Assembly (NCBI GenBank): GCA_023386815.1
Contig: JAEWIZ010000002.1
Location: 62,001 to 126,000 of the forward strand
Source of the DNA: Bacillota bacterium
GTDB lineage: Bacteria; Bacillota; Clostridia; Lachnospirales; Lachnospiraceae
Direction: 5' to 3'
DNA: 64,000 nucleotides
Shown here: piece after piece, positions 25,594 through 34,589 of the stretch
Layout: every line of letters begins with the position of its first letter
Numbering within the stretch: position 1 is the stretch's first letter
The notes under the pieces: model-generated
Databases searched by the model: none
Told to the model about the DNA's origin: nothing
What the model saw: the letters and a program-made list of their open reading frames with translations, nothing else
Translations under genes and position numbers: made by a program

Positions 25594-26471
25594 TCCCAGC
25601 TAAAACAATTATATCCAAGAAAAAAGATTCCTCGTGGTTTGGACAGGATTATAATATGAATCTCTATAAGGGCTGCTGTCACGGCTGTATCTACTGTGAC
25701 AGCCGTAGTGAATGTTATCAGATCTCAAACTTTGATCAGGTTCGTGCAAAGGATCAAGCAATTCTCCTTCTTGAGCAAGAGTTACGTAAGAAAATGAGAA
25801 CCGGCGTTGTTGGTACAGGTGCTATGAGTGACCCCTATAACCCCTTTGAGTCGAAGTATGAATTAACCAGAAAGGCTCTCTCCTGCCTGGATCAATATCA
25901 ATTTGGAATTAGCATAGCTACAAAAAGTGGCTTAATTACACGGGATATCGATCTCTTAACCCGAATCAAGTTACATTCACCGGTTATATGTAAGGTAACA
26001 ATTACTTCTATTGATGACACCATGAGTAAGCTGATAGAACCCCATGTTTGCCCTAGTTCCAATCGCTTTCAGGCAATTCGGAAATTATCCGAGGCAGGAA
26101 TCTTTACTGGAATTCTTTTGATGCCCATTCTCCCTTATTTAAATGATACGCCAGAAAATATCCTTGGGATTGTTCATACTGCCCATGAGAACGGTGCTAA
26201 GTTCATCTATCCTTGGTTTGGAGTATCCTTACGTACAGGACAAAGAGAATATTTTTATCAGAAACTAACAGAACTATTTCCAGAACAAAACCTTTCTTCG
26301 TTATATCAGCAACAATACGGTTTCTCCTACTCCTGCAATAGTCCGAAGGCCAGGGAGCTACAGCAGCTTTTTATTAAGGAGTGCCAACACCTTGGGCTGC
26401 TATACCGAATGGTGGACATTATTCGTGAATATAGGAAGGGCTATGATTATAACCAATTAAGTCTGTTCTAA
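25584..26471 (+). CDS. SPL-family radical SAM protein
   Basis: The 295-residue protein has the radical SAM cluster motif Cx3Cx2C in GCCHGCIYCDSRSECYQ near residue 30. The surrounding residues (YNMNLYKGCCHGC, TGAMSDPYNPFE, ISIATKSGLITRDIDLL, LIEPHVCPSSNRFQAI) are typical of the spore-photoproduct-lyase-like family. It binds a [4Fe-4S] cluster and S-adenosylmethionine. True spore photoproduct lyase is longer, so DNA repair is only one option. The overlap with the GyrI-like gene and the upstream WYL operator put it in one regulated unit, suggesting a damage or drug response. Confidence 0.85.
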   Translation: MELIPAKTIISKKKDSSWFGQDYNMNLYKGCCHGCIYCDSRSECYQISNFDQVRAKDQAILLLEQELRKKMRTGVVGTGAMSDPYNPFESKYELTRKALSCLDQYQFGISIATKSGLITRDIDLLTRIKLHSPVICKVTITSIDDTMSKLIEPHVCPSSNRFQAIRKLSEAGIFTGILLMPILPYLNDTPENILGIVHTAHENGAKFIYPWFGVSLRTGQREYFYQKLTELFPEQNLSSLYQQQYGFSYSCNSPKARELQQLFIKECQHLGLLYRMVDIIREYRKGYDYNQLSLF

Positions 26472-26626
26472 TACAAGGTTCTATGGTTAGAACGTTGTAA
26501 TAGTTACTTCCCTACCGCAATCTCAGTAAAATACTCCTGTTCCTATTTCATGTACTTAGCTTCTACTTCCTTAACATCAGCAATAATCTATTAGAATCAG
26601 ATTTATATATACTCACAAGTAACAAA

Positions 26627-26684
26627 AGAATAAGCCTTTCCTTCTCAGTTTTCTATGAGTAAGGGAAAGACTTATTCTCTTTTT
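26627..26684. terminator. Bidirectional terminator between the radical SAM gene and thrS
   Basis: AGAATAAG-(C)-CTTTCCTT pairs with AAGGGAAAG-(A)-CTTATTCT around a loop, followed by CTTTTT on the plus strand and TTTTG on the minus strand. Confidence 0.85.
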
Positions 26685-26758
26685 ATTTCTTCTTATTCAT
26701 TTCTTCTTGCTATTTATTACAGACAAACTGCAATCTACTATCGATTTTAATCAAGGTA

Positions 26759-28720
26759 CTACTGGTTATTCTCAGTAACCTCGATCTTTCTAATTTCTTT
26801 CGTTCTGATTTCTTTGCAAATATCATCAACAAAGGAACCTAATGGTTTTTGTCCTTCATCACCAAGGAAACGGCTTCTTACAGACACTAAGCCCTCTTCC
26901 TCTTCCTTCTGACCTACTACTAACATATATGGCACTCTCTTTAATCTTGCTTCACGGATCTTATAGCCGATCTTTTCCGCTCTTTCATCCACGGTCGCAA
27001 GCACACCATTTTGCTGTAACTCTGCTTTTACCTTATTAGCATAATCATGATATTTCTCAGAAATCGGTAATACTCTTACCTGCTCCGGACACAACCAGGT
27101 TGGGAACAGTCCGGCATACTTCTCAATCAACATTGCCAGTGTTCTCTCGTAGCAGCCAACGCTGGTTCTGTGAATAATATAAGGACGAACCTTATCACCA
27201 TTCTGGTCAACATAGTACATATCAAACTGTTCTGCAATTAAAGAATCCCATTGTACTGTAATAATGGTATCTTCCTTACCATAAACATTCTTTGTCTGAA
27301 CATCAACCTTTGGTCCATAGAATGCAGCTTCTCCGTCTGCTTCTGTAAATGGAATACCTAATTCTATCAACATATCACGGATTGAGTTTTGCATCTCATC
27401 CCAAACCTCAGCTGTTCCGATATACTTTTCCTTATTGTTAGGATCCCATTTAGAAAGACGATAGGTTACATCATCCTGAATACCTAAGGTAACTAAGCAA
27501 TATTTAATTAAATCCAGGCAGCCCTTGAATTCCTCTACCATCTGATCAGGTCTTACGATCAAGTGTCCTTCGGAAATAGTAAACTGACGAACACGAGTTA
27601 AACCATGCATCTCACCGGAGTCTTCATTACGAAATAGTGTGGAAGTCTCGCCATAACGGATCGGCAGATCACGGTAGGATTTCTGGCTAGCTTTATATAC
27701 ATAGTACTGGAAAGGACAAGTCATAGGACGAAGAGCGAATACTTCCTTATCCACGTTTTCATCTCCAAGAACAAACATACCTTCTCTATAATGATCCCAA
27801 TGTCCGGAGATCTTATATAAATCACTTTTTGCCATGAAAGGTGTCCTTGTTCTTACATAACCACGACGCTCCTCCTCATCTTCAATCCATCTCTGAAGTG
27901 TTTGAATTATCTTTGTACCATTTGGCATGATGAGAGGAAGACCTTGACCAATGACATCTACGGTTGTAAAGATTTCCATCTCACGGCCTAATTTGTTATG
28001 ATCACGTTTTTTAATATCTTCCAAATGAACTAAATATGCATCAAGATCTGCATTTTTTGTATAAGCAGTTCCATATACTCTAGTCAGCATCTTATTCTTC
28101 TCAGAACCTCTCCAGTAAGCACCGGAAGCAGAAATCAATTTGATCGCCTTAATATTTTTTGTACTCATTAAATGTGGTCCTGCACAAAGATCAACAAAAT
28201 CTCCCTGCTGATAGAAGGAGATAACAGCATCCTCCGGAAGGTCTTCAATCAATTCCACTTTGTAAGGTTCCTCTTTCTCCTGCATTAAGGCAATTGCCTC
28301 TGCACGAGGTAAAGTAAAACGAACTAATTCGGCACCTTCCTTAATAATCTTTTTCATTTCCTTCTCAAGCTCATCAAGTGCTGCTCGGTCAAGGGAAGGG
28401 ATATCAAAGTCATAATAAAAGCCTGTATCAATGGATGGTCCAATCGCAAGCTTCGCGGCAGGATATAATCTCTTTACCGCCTGTGCAAGAACGTGTGAAG
28501 TGGTGTGACGGTATGCAGCCTTACCAGCCTCATCATTAAAGGTCAATATACTTAATTCGCTATCCTGATCAACTACGGTTCGAAGATCCACCACCTTACC
28601 GTTTAATTCTCCTGCACATGCCATTCTTGCAAGGCCTTCGCTGATGTCGTTCGCGATTTCATAAACTGTCAACTGTTTGTCATACTCTTTAACAGAGCCA
28701 TCTTTTAAAGTAATTTTCAT
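26759..28720 (-). CDS. thrS: Threonyl-tRNA synthetase
   Basis: The 653-residue protein charges tRNA-Thr. An N-terminal TGS domain (MKITLKDGSVKEYDKQLTVYEIA) is followed by the editing domain with HTTSHVLAQAVKRLYP and the zinc-ligand region, and by the class II catalytic core with MTCPFQYYVYK, RYGETSTLFRNEDSGEMHGLTRVRQFT and HRTSVGCYERTLAML. The C-terminal anticodon domain includes KVPYMLVVG-type sequence (RVPYMLVVGQKE). It is the single-gene unit behind a T-box leader. GGAGG precedes the ATG. Confidence 0.98.
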   Translation of the reverse strand: MKITLKDGSVKEYDKQLTVYEIANDISEGLARMACAGELNGKVVDLRTVVDQDSELSILTFNDEAGKAAYRHTTSHVLAQAVKRLYPAAKLAIGPSIDTGFYYDFDIPSLDRAALDELEKEMKKIIKEGAELVRFTLPRAEAIALMQEKEEPYKVELIEDLPEDAVISFYQQGDFVDLCAGPHLMSTKNIKAIKLISASGAYWRGSEKNKMLTRVYGTAYTKNADLDAYLVHLEDIKKRDHNKLGREMEIFTTVDVIGQGLPLIMPNGTKIIQTLQRWIEDEEERRGYVRTRTPFMAKSDLYKISGHWDHYREGMFVLGDENVDKEVFALRPMTCPFQYYVYKASQKSYRDLPIRYGETSTLFRNEDSGEMHGLTRVRQFTISEGHLIVRPDQMVEEFKGCLDLIKYCLVTLGIQDDVTYRLSKWDPNNKEKYIGTAEVWDEMQNSIRDMLIELGIPFTEADGEAAFYGPKVDVQTKNVYGKEDTIITVQWDSLIAEQFDMYYVDQNGDKVRPYIIHRTSVGCYERTLAMLIEKYAGLFPTWLCPEQVRVLPISEKYHDYANKVKAELQQNGVLATVDERAEKIGYKIREARLKRVPYMLVVGQKEEEEGLVSVRSRFLGDEGQKPLGSFVDDICKEIRTKEIRKIEVTENNQ

Positions 28721-28812
28721 TACTTCCTCCTATCTCCGCTTTCCGCGGTACTATATTTTAGAAACACCAGGTGTAATATGTCTTTATCGAAAATACCTAC
28801 GTTGAAAGCAAT

Positions 28813-29081
28813 AAAAAAAGCCCTCCACTTTCGACATCGCCATATTGCAATTCGAAAGGGACGAGCGTATTCCTACGTCGCGGTTCCACCCTTTTTGGTG
28901 TATAACACCCACTTCATTCGATTGATAACGGTATCGTCGGACCGGACTAGAAGTCACTCAGAGTTAGTTTTCATATGCTTTCCAATAAGATATTCGCACC
29001 ACATCATATCTCTCTCTGCAAAGGTCCCACATATTACTCGTCTCATCAACGTTTTATACATATCTTACAAATGTATTGCTA
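28813..29081 (-). ncRNA. T-box riboswitch leader of thrS
   Basis: On the minus strand the T-box core AAGGGTGGAACCGCG is present (28879-28895), the hallmark of tRNA-sensing leaders. Stem I elements lie upstream (GATGAGACGAGTA and CAGAGAGAGATATGATG), and a downstream ACT triplet in GAAAACTAACTCTGAG is a plausible threonine specifier. The terminator pairs CCCTTTCGA with TCGAAAG-tgga-GGG and ends in seven T residues (28813-28819). Uncharged tRNA-Thr should stabilise the antiterminator and switch on thrS. Confidence 0.92.
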
Positions 29082-29087
29082 GCTACC

Positions 29088-29115
29088 ATTATAGCATTCT
29101 CAACCGGATTGTCAA
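29088..29115 (-). promoter_or_regulatory. thrS promoter (sigma-A type)
   Basis: Consensus TTGACA (29110-29115) and TATAAT (29088-29093) with a 16-base spacer, directly upstream of the T-box stem I. Confidence 0.85.
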
Positions 29116-29172
29116 GTTGTTCTTCTTAGGAAAACACTTGAAACTTTTATTTAAATTTATAAAATTAAGTAG

Positions 29173-29235
29173 AAAGCTTACGTCACACTATTACTTTAAG
29201 GATATCATCCTTATAATAAATATGACGTAAGCTTT
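29173..29235. repeat. Nested inverted repeat, possible terminator
   Basis: Arms AAAGCTTACGTCA and TGACGTAAGCTTT (13 bp, perfect) enclose a second hairpin, AAGGATATCATCCTT. It lies between the thrS promoter and the AIM24 gene. On the minus strand it is followed only by CTACTTAATTTT, a poor T tract. It may end the AIM24 transcript or be a small palindromic element. Confidence 0.5.
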
Positions 29236-29306
29236 GTAAATTATCCTCTAGATTCAATCTGTTCCCCGTCCGGCCCCAGAAAGACAACTCTTCTCTACTT
29301 CTCTTC

Positions 29307-29987
29307 TTACTTAGCCGTAGGTATAAATGGACGAATTGTTGCAGCCACACTGCTAACAGGCATGGTCTGTAAAATTATTTTTCCAGGACCGGTTACTACT
29401 GTATTAAAGATTCCCTCTCCACCAAGGAGCATATTCTTAACTCCCGGTACAGTATGAATTTCCATCGAACAGCCCTCTGTCATTGCCGCCAAATAGCCAG
29501 TATCGATTACCATCTGCTGTCCTGGCTGCAAAACATATTCCACTGCATAACCATCAATTTCTATAAAAGCAATTCCATGACCGGAAAGTCTTTGCATGAT
29601 AAAGCCTTCTCCTCCAAATAAACCTGCACCAAGCTTCTTTTGGAAATGCAAGGACAATTCAACACTTGCTTCAGATGCCAAAAAGGCGGATTTTTGTACA
29701 ATCATTCCGTTTCCCGGACTAATCTCTAATGCCCGAATGGATCCTGGAAAACTAGATGCAAAGGCAATCAAGCCCTCACCACCCATAGCAGTATACCTGT
29801 TTTGAAACAATGAATCACCGGAGAACATCCTGCCCAGAGCTTTTCCGATACCTCCGTTCGTGGAAGTTTCCATCTTCATGTTCGGGCTCATCCAGCTCAT
29901 AGATCCTCTCTCTGTAATAAGAGTTTCACCTGGATTAACATGACAAGTTACTACCGGTAATGGTTCACCTACGATTTCATATCTCAT
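29307..29987 (-). CDS. AIM24/TIGR00266 family protein
   Basis: The 226-residue protein belongs to the AIM24-like beta-roll family: MRYEIVGEPLPVVTCHVNPGETLITERGSMSWMSPN at the start, GGEGLIAFASSFPGSI in the middle, and GLFGGEGFIMQRLSGHG near residue 120. There is no signal peptide, membrane helix or catalytic motif. The biochemical function of bacterial members is unknown; the name comes from a yeast mitochondrial protein. GGGAGG precedes the ATG. It lies 42 bases after the M16 peptidase gene, probably in the same transcript. Confidence 0.9.
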   Translation of the reverse strand: MRYEIVGEPLPVVTCHVNPGETLITERGSMSWMSPNMKMETSTNGGIGKALGRMFSGDSLFQNRYTAMGGEGLIAFASSFPGSIRALEISPGNGMIVQKSAFLASEASVELSLHFQKKLGAGLFGGEGFIMQRLSGHGIAFIEIDGYAVEYVLQPGQQMVIDTGYLAAMTEGCSMEIHTVPGVKNMLLGGEGIFNTVVTGPGKIILQTMPVSSVAATIRPFIPTAK

Positions 29988-30029
29988 TTCATTAACCTCC
30001 CTTAACTATACACTTTATTATTGTTCTAA

Positions 30030-31286
30030 TTATATTTCTATCGACTTCAGATCAAAACTCTTCATATTCCCAACCAGTGAAATAGATGCTTTGTTAAAAT
30101 CAAAGTATTGGTTTGCAAATTCAAGAATCCCATCCTGTGTAACACCTTCAATACCACTCACGATTTCTTCAATTGGTACAATCCGTTCCCTGTAAACCAT
30201 GGATTTTCCGTTAGAATTCATCCTACTCTTAGCACTTTCACTGCCAAGAATTAACTCTGTTTTGATTTGCTCTTTTGTCATACTTAATTCATCTTTTGTA
30301 ACGCCCTTTTTCTTCAACTCACTTAGAATTTGAAAGATCTTCTTTACTACCAACGCAGTTTGAGAAGGATTCATTGCCGCATAAATATGGAATAAGCCGG
30401 TTTCACGGTAAGAGCTTCCATAGGAATAAATCGTATAAGTCAAACCACTATTCTCTCTGATCTTTTGAAACAGCCTCGAATTAATACCTCCTCCAAAGAT
30501 GGAATTCAAAACCGTGAGTACAAAACGCTCCTCTGAAAGGTAGGATATACTATTAAATGCAATATTACAATGCATCTGTTCAATATCCTTGTCTCTTTTG
30601 CATATTACCTTATTGTATTCAGGTAGGCTCGTAATTCTCTTAGGACTATCACTCTTTGCTTTGATGCTTGCGAACTTCTCTTCCAGTAGTTTTAGAATCT
30701 CACCTGATTTAATATTACCTGCGACTGAAATTATCATATTCTCACCGACATAATGATAATCCATAAACTCTTTTATCTGTTCTTTTGTAACCTTACGCAC
30801 AATCTTCTTTGTACCGGAAATAATATATCCAAGGGGATGATCCTTCCAGATCCGTTGTTGCAGCATTTCATGCGCCAGATCCTCCGGAGAATCATCATAC
30901 ATGTCAATTTCTTCAATGATAACTCCCTTTTCCTTTTTTAATGCTTTCTCATCAATCAGGGAATTGATCAGCATATCAGAAATGATATCTATCGCTATCG
31001 GCAAATGTTCTATTAAGGTTGTAGCATAATAGGAGGTACATTCCTTACTGGTAAAAGCATTCATATTGCCGCCGATTCTTGCCATCTCATCGGCAATTTG
31101 CTTTGCGCTGCGGTTCTTTGTTCCCTTAAACAGCATATGTTCAATAATGTGGGCTATACCGTTATTGGTCTCATCCTCGTCAGCAGAACCTGCCTTGACC
31201 CAGATACCAAAAGACGAACTTCGTAAATATGGTAATTCTTCCGTTACTACGGTAATGCCGTTGGATAACTGATTTATGTTTGTCAT
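30030..31286 (-). CDS. M16-family zinc peptidase (YmxG/MppB-like)
   Basis: The 418-residue protein has the inverted zinc motif HIIEH (in IAHIIEHMLFKGTKNR, near residue 45-50), with a downstream Glu-rich helix (KEKGVIIEEIDMY) supplying the third ligand, so it should be active. It is the single-chain, two-domain form, like Bacillus YmxG and the beta subunit of mitochondrial processing peptidase. In Firmicutes this gene commonly follows pnp, and here it still does, with a palindromic element and a gene remnant in between. GGGAGG precedes the ATG. The substrate is unknown. Confidence 0.93.
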   Translation of the reverse strand: MTNINQLSNGITVVTEELPYLRSSSFGIWVKAGSADEDETNNGIAHIIEHMLFKGTKNRSAKQIADEMARIGGNMNAFTSKECTSYYATTLIEHLPIAIDIISDMLINSLIDEKALKKEKGVIIEEIDMYDDSPEDLAHEMLQQRIWKDHPLGYIISGTKKIVRKVTKEQIKEFMDYHYVGENMIISVAGNIKSGEILKLLEEKFASIKAKSDSPKRITSLPEYNKVICKRDKDIEQMHCNIAFNSISYLSEERFVLTVLNSIFGGGINSRLFQKIRENSGLTYTIYSYGSSYRETGLFHIYAAMNPSQTALVVKKIFQILSELKKKGVTKDELSMTKEQIKTELILGSESAKSRMNSNGKSMVYRERIVPIEEIVSGIEGVTQDGILEFANQYFDFNKASISLVGNMKSFDLKSIEI

Positions 31287-31736
31287 ATAGGTTCCTCCCT
31301 ATTCTAAGTGTGATTTATCCATACAGTTGCACCATATCCAATTCTATTCCCATGTGAAATTAACTTTCCTCTCAGAAAAACTTCCTCTCATAGAAATCCT
31401 CTCATAAGAAATCTTCCTAATTGAAAAAAGTCTCAACTTCACATTTTCTGTAGCCCAGACAATATACGTCTGCTTGTCAAACTCGTACTTCTAAAACCAT
31501 TTATTTAGATTATTTTACCATGATTCCAGAAAGTAATCAACCGCAATAAGGTGAGCGAGTACACCAATTACCTAAATTACCACAAAATCCCAGTCCCATT
31601 CCAAATCTTACTCTACAATCTTATTCTATCAGATTTATAATATCCATATACACGTTACAAATTAAAAAATTATTCTTTCAAATATCTATAATATCCGAAT
31701 AAAATCAAACATTCGTTCTTATATGATTTACTATGA
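31287..31736. other. Intergenic stretch without recognisable features
   Basis: About 450 AT-rich bases upstream of the M16 gene. I find no open frame with a ribosome-binding site, no strong hairpin and no T-box or riboswitch motif. The M16 promoter must lie at the left end, but I cannot place it. Confidence 0.5.
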
Positions 31737-31764
31737 TTGACAATTTTTAGATGTGTATTATAAT
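31737..31764 (+). promoter_or_regulatory. Consensus promoter before the truncated flavin-oxidase-like gene
   Basis: TTGACA (31737-31742) and TATAAT (31759-31764) with a 16-base spacer. Transcription would begin near 31771, after the longest-frame start at 31753. Confidence 0.65.
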
Positions 31765-31806
31765 AGTCTTATTACAAGAACATACATTCGAAGCAAAGTT
31801 ATTCTA

Positions 31807-32133
31807 ATGTTATTAAAATGCAGAAATATATCGCAAAATCCCTATGTTGCAATCACTGTTGGAAGATTACAAATTCACGGAATTGCGAAGATTGTACCAT
31901 ATGAAAGTGAGGAATATAAAAGCAAAAGAACAATATACGATCAACGCTTTCCTCAGTATAAATCCATATTTGAGAAAATTGATAATGAACTATATGAAAT
32001 ATATCCACTTGTAATATGGAACTACAATCCGTCCTTAGGCGAAATGAACAGAGATGAATTAATAATTGATCTAGAATATTATAAATCAATTTCCCAACAT
32101 ACATTTCACAATTACGATGATCGTCCCGTATAG
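31807..32133 (+). pseudogene. 5'-truncated pyridoxamine-phosphate-oxidase-like protein
   Basis: The 108 residues match the C-terminal two thirds of PNPOx-like flavin-binding proteins: NPYVAITV, then LQIHGIAKIVPYESEEYK, FPQYKSIFEKIDNELYEIYPLVIWNYNPSLGE. Complete members have about 60 more residues at the N-terminus, including FMN contacts, and these are absent. No Shine-Dalgarno sequence precedes the ATG at 31807 or the GTG at 31753. A perfect promoter does sit just upstream, so the remnant may be transcribed. I regard it as a decayed gene. A short functional version cannot be excluded. Confidence 0.6.
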
Positions 32134-32285
32134 GATTTTTATAATGAATATCAGTCATTAAATTCATTCAATTTTGTAAAGGAAGTTTACAAACGGAACT
32201 CCCTCCATAAATCTAAACTTATGTACTAACTATACATATAGCCTAATACAGTTTAACACAACCAATCATAATCGTAGTCGAAAGC

Positions 32286-32468
32286 GGGCTGTTAGCCTGC
32301 ACGCACTGGTAACAAAAATGTATTTCATTTGCCGTTACAGCCGAAAGAAAATGTACGCCCCTAGAAAACATGCATTCGGTTTGCATGTATTCCAGGGGCG
32401 TACATTTTCCTTTGGATGTAGAGGCAATGAAATCACATTTGTTACCAGTGTGCGCAGGCTAACAGCCC
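32286..32468. repeat. 183-base palindromic element downstream of pnp
   Basis: The whole element folds back on itself. The outer arms begin GGGCTGTTAGCCTGC at the left, and the complement of the right arm begins GGGCTGTTAGCCTGCGC. Both continue with ACTGGTAACAAA and a TTTCATT segment. The inner stem pairs AAAATGTACGCCCCT with AGGGGCGTACATTTT and is capped by AACATGCA/TGCATGT around TTCGGT. The size and design resemble ERIC-like or MITE-type non-autonomous elements. I see no clear target duplication. It starts 30 bases after the pnp stop and could also act as a 3' structure of the pnp mRNA. Confidence 0.8.
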
Positions 32469-32498
32469 TCACCACCTACATCTAAGTTAATATTTCTA

Positions 32499-34589
32499 TT
32501 ATTGCTGAACATCCTTCATACTAAAGCTGATTCTACCCATCTTATCCTGACCAAGGCAAACCACTTTAACCACATCACCAAGGGTGAGCACATCTTCAAC
32601 ATGCTCAACTCTCTGCTTAGAAATCTTAGAGATATGAACCATACCTTCTTTACCCGGTGCAAATTCAATAAATGCTCCAAACTCTTTAATGCTGATAACC
32701 TTACCGGTATAGGTCTGGCCTTCTTCGAATTCAGTAACGATCATCTTAATGATATCAACTGCCTTCTGGATGCTTTCCTTATCAACACCACATACGGAAA
32801 CTGCGCCATCATCTGTGATATCAATCTTAACACCAGTCTGATCAATGATAGCATTGATGGTCTTACCTCTCTGACCAACAACTTCACCAATCTTAGAAGG
32901 ATCAATCTTAATCTGAACAATCTTCGGTGAATAAGGTCCAACCTCTGATCTAGGCTCTGCGATAACCGGTGCCATAACCTCATCAAGAATATAGGTTCTA
33001 GCTTTTTTCGTCTGATGAATCGCTTTTTCAATAATCTCTCTTGTTAAACCATGAATCTTAATATCCATTTGGATTGCGGTGATACCCTTATGAGTACCTG
33101 CAACCTTGAAATCCATATCTCCAAAGAAATCTTCCAGTCCCTGAATATCAGTTAAAAGAATATAATCATCATCTGATTCACCTGTTACAAGGCCAACAGA
33201 AATACCAGCAACCATTGCTTTAATTGGCACACCTGCTGCCATCAAAGATAAGGTGGAAGCACAGATACTACCCTGTGAAGTAGAACCATTGGACTCTAAT
33301 ACTTCTGATACTGTACGGATTGCATAAGGGAATTCTTCCTCAGAAGGAAGTACAGGCACAAGTGCCTTCTCAGCTAAGGCGCCATGACCAATTTCACGTC
33401 TTCCCGGACCTCTGGAAGGCTTTGTCTCGCCTACAGAATAGGAAGGGAAATTGTAGTGATGCATATATCTCTTACTTGTATCATTAGCATCGATACCATC
33501 TAATCTCTGAATCTCAGCTAAAGCACCTAAGGTAGTGATGGTAAGAACCTGTGTCTGTCCACGAGTGAACATACCTGAACCATGAGTTCTTGGCAATACA
33601 TCAACTTCAGCAGCAAGTCTTCTTATCTGGTCAATCTTTCTACCATCAGGACGTTTCTGATCCTTTAAGATCATTTTACGAACGGTTTTCTTCTCAAATT
33701 TATAAATTGCTTCGCCAAGCAACGGAATCCACTCTGGATGTGTTTCCTCATATCGAGCTACTAATTTATCAGTAATTTGTCTGATGTTTTCTTCTCTAAC
33801 CTGTTTTTCATCTGTAAATACAGCTACTTCCATTGCCTCTGGAGTTACAAAGTTAACCATATCCTCATATAATTCAGCCGGTGTATCACATACCACATAG
33901 GAATGCTTTTCCTTACCAACTTCTGCAACAATCTGATCCATAAATGCAATAATCTTCTGATTTACTTCATGTGCTGCAAAGATAGCTTCAATCATCTTAT
34001 CTTCTGGAAGCTCATCTGCTCCAGCTTCGATCATGATTACTTTATCTCTCGTAGATGCTACAGTAAGTGCTAAAGTAGACTTCTCTCTCTGTGTAGAGGT
34101 AGGATTAAATACTAACTCTCCATCTACCATACCTACCATTGTAGAAGCAGTAGGTCCGTCAAATGGAATGTCAGAGATGCAGGTTGCAATTGCAGAACCA
34201 AGCATTGCGGTTACTTCCGGTGAACAATCCTGATCAACGCAAAGTACTAGGTTATTTAAGGTTACATCATTTCTGTAATCCTTTGGAAATAAAGGTCTCA
34301 TCGGACGGTCAATGACACGTGAGGTAAGAACTGCATTCTCGGACGCCTTTCCTTCTCTCTTAATGAAACCTCCGGGAATCTTTCCAACTGCATATAATTT
34401 CTCTTCATACTCAACGCTTAATGGAAAGAAATCAATACCTTCCCTTGGTTTATTTGATGCAGTTGCTGTGGATAATACAACAGTATCTCCATAGTGCATT
34501 AATGCTGCACCATTTGCCTGTGCGGCTACTCTTCCGACATCAACGGTCAGGGTTCTGCCCGCTAACTCCATAGAAAAACTTTTGTGCAT
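32499..34589 (-). CDS. pnp: Polyribonucleotide nucleotidyltransferase
   Basis: PNPase degrades RNA from the 3' end with phosphate. The 696-residue product has two RNase PH domains, with FFPLSVEYEEKLYAVGKIPGGFIKREGK and RTHGSGMFTRGQTQVL as markers and the catalytic region LLTDIQGLEDFFGDMDFKVAGT. KH (KIGEVVGQRGKTINAIIDQTGVKIDI) and S1 (GQTYTGKVISIKEFGAFIEFAPGKEGMVHISKIS) RNA-binding domains follow. AAAAGGAGA precedes the ATG. It normally sits next to rpsO, but here the two are 11.7 kb apart on the same strand. A structured leader of about 250 bases precedes it. Confidence 0.98.
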   Translation of the reverse strand: MHKSFSMELAGRTLTVDVGRVAAQANGAALMHYGDTVVLSTATASNKPREGIDFFPLSVEYEEKLYAVGKIPGGFIKREGKASENAVLTSRVIDRPMRPLFPKDYRNDVTLNNLVLCVDQDCSPEVTAMLGSAIATCISDIPFDGPTASTMVGMVDGELVFNPTSTQREKSTLALTVASTRDKVIMIEAGADELPEDKMIEAIFAAHEVNQKIIAFMDQIVAEVGKEKHSYVVCDTPAELYEDMVNFVTPEAMEVAVFTDEKQVREENIRQITDKLVARYEETHPEWIPLLGEAIYKFEKKTVRKMILKDQKRPDGRKIDQIRRLAAEVDVLPRTHGSGMFTRGQTQVLTITTLGALAEIQRLDGIDANDTSKRYMHHYNFPSYSVGETKPSRGPGRREIGHGALAEKALVPVLPSEEEFPYAIRTVSEVLESNGSTSQGSICASTLSLMAAGVPIKAMVAGISVGLVTGESDDDYILLTDIQGLEDFFGDMDFKVAGTHKGITAIQMDIKIHGLTREIIEKAIHQTKKARTYILDEVMAPVIAEPRSEVGPYSPKIVQIKIDPSKIGEVVGQRGKTINAIIDQTGVKIDITDDGAVSVCGVDKESIQKAVDIIKMIVTEFEEGQTYTGKVISIKEFGAFIEFAPGKEGMVHISKISKQRVEHVEDVLTLGDVVKVVCLGQDKMGRISFSMKDVQQ

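Noticed and set aside
25584..26471. True spore photoproduct lyase (SplB)
   Set aside because: The protein is shorter and its neighbours are not sporulation genes; only family-level similarity is supported.
32741..33031. Open frames overlapping pnp
   Set aside because: They lie wholly within a conserved gene and lack ribosome-binding sites.
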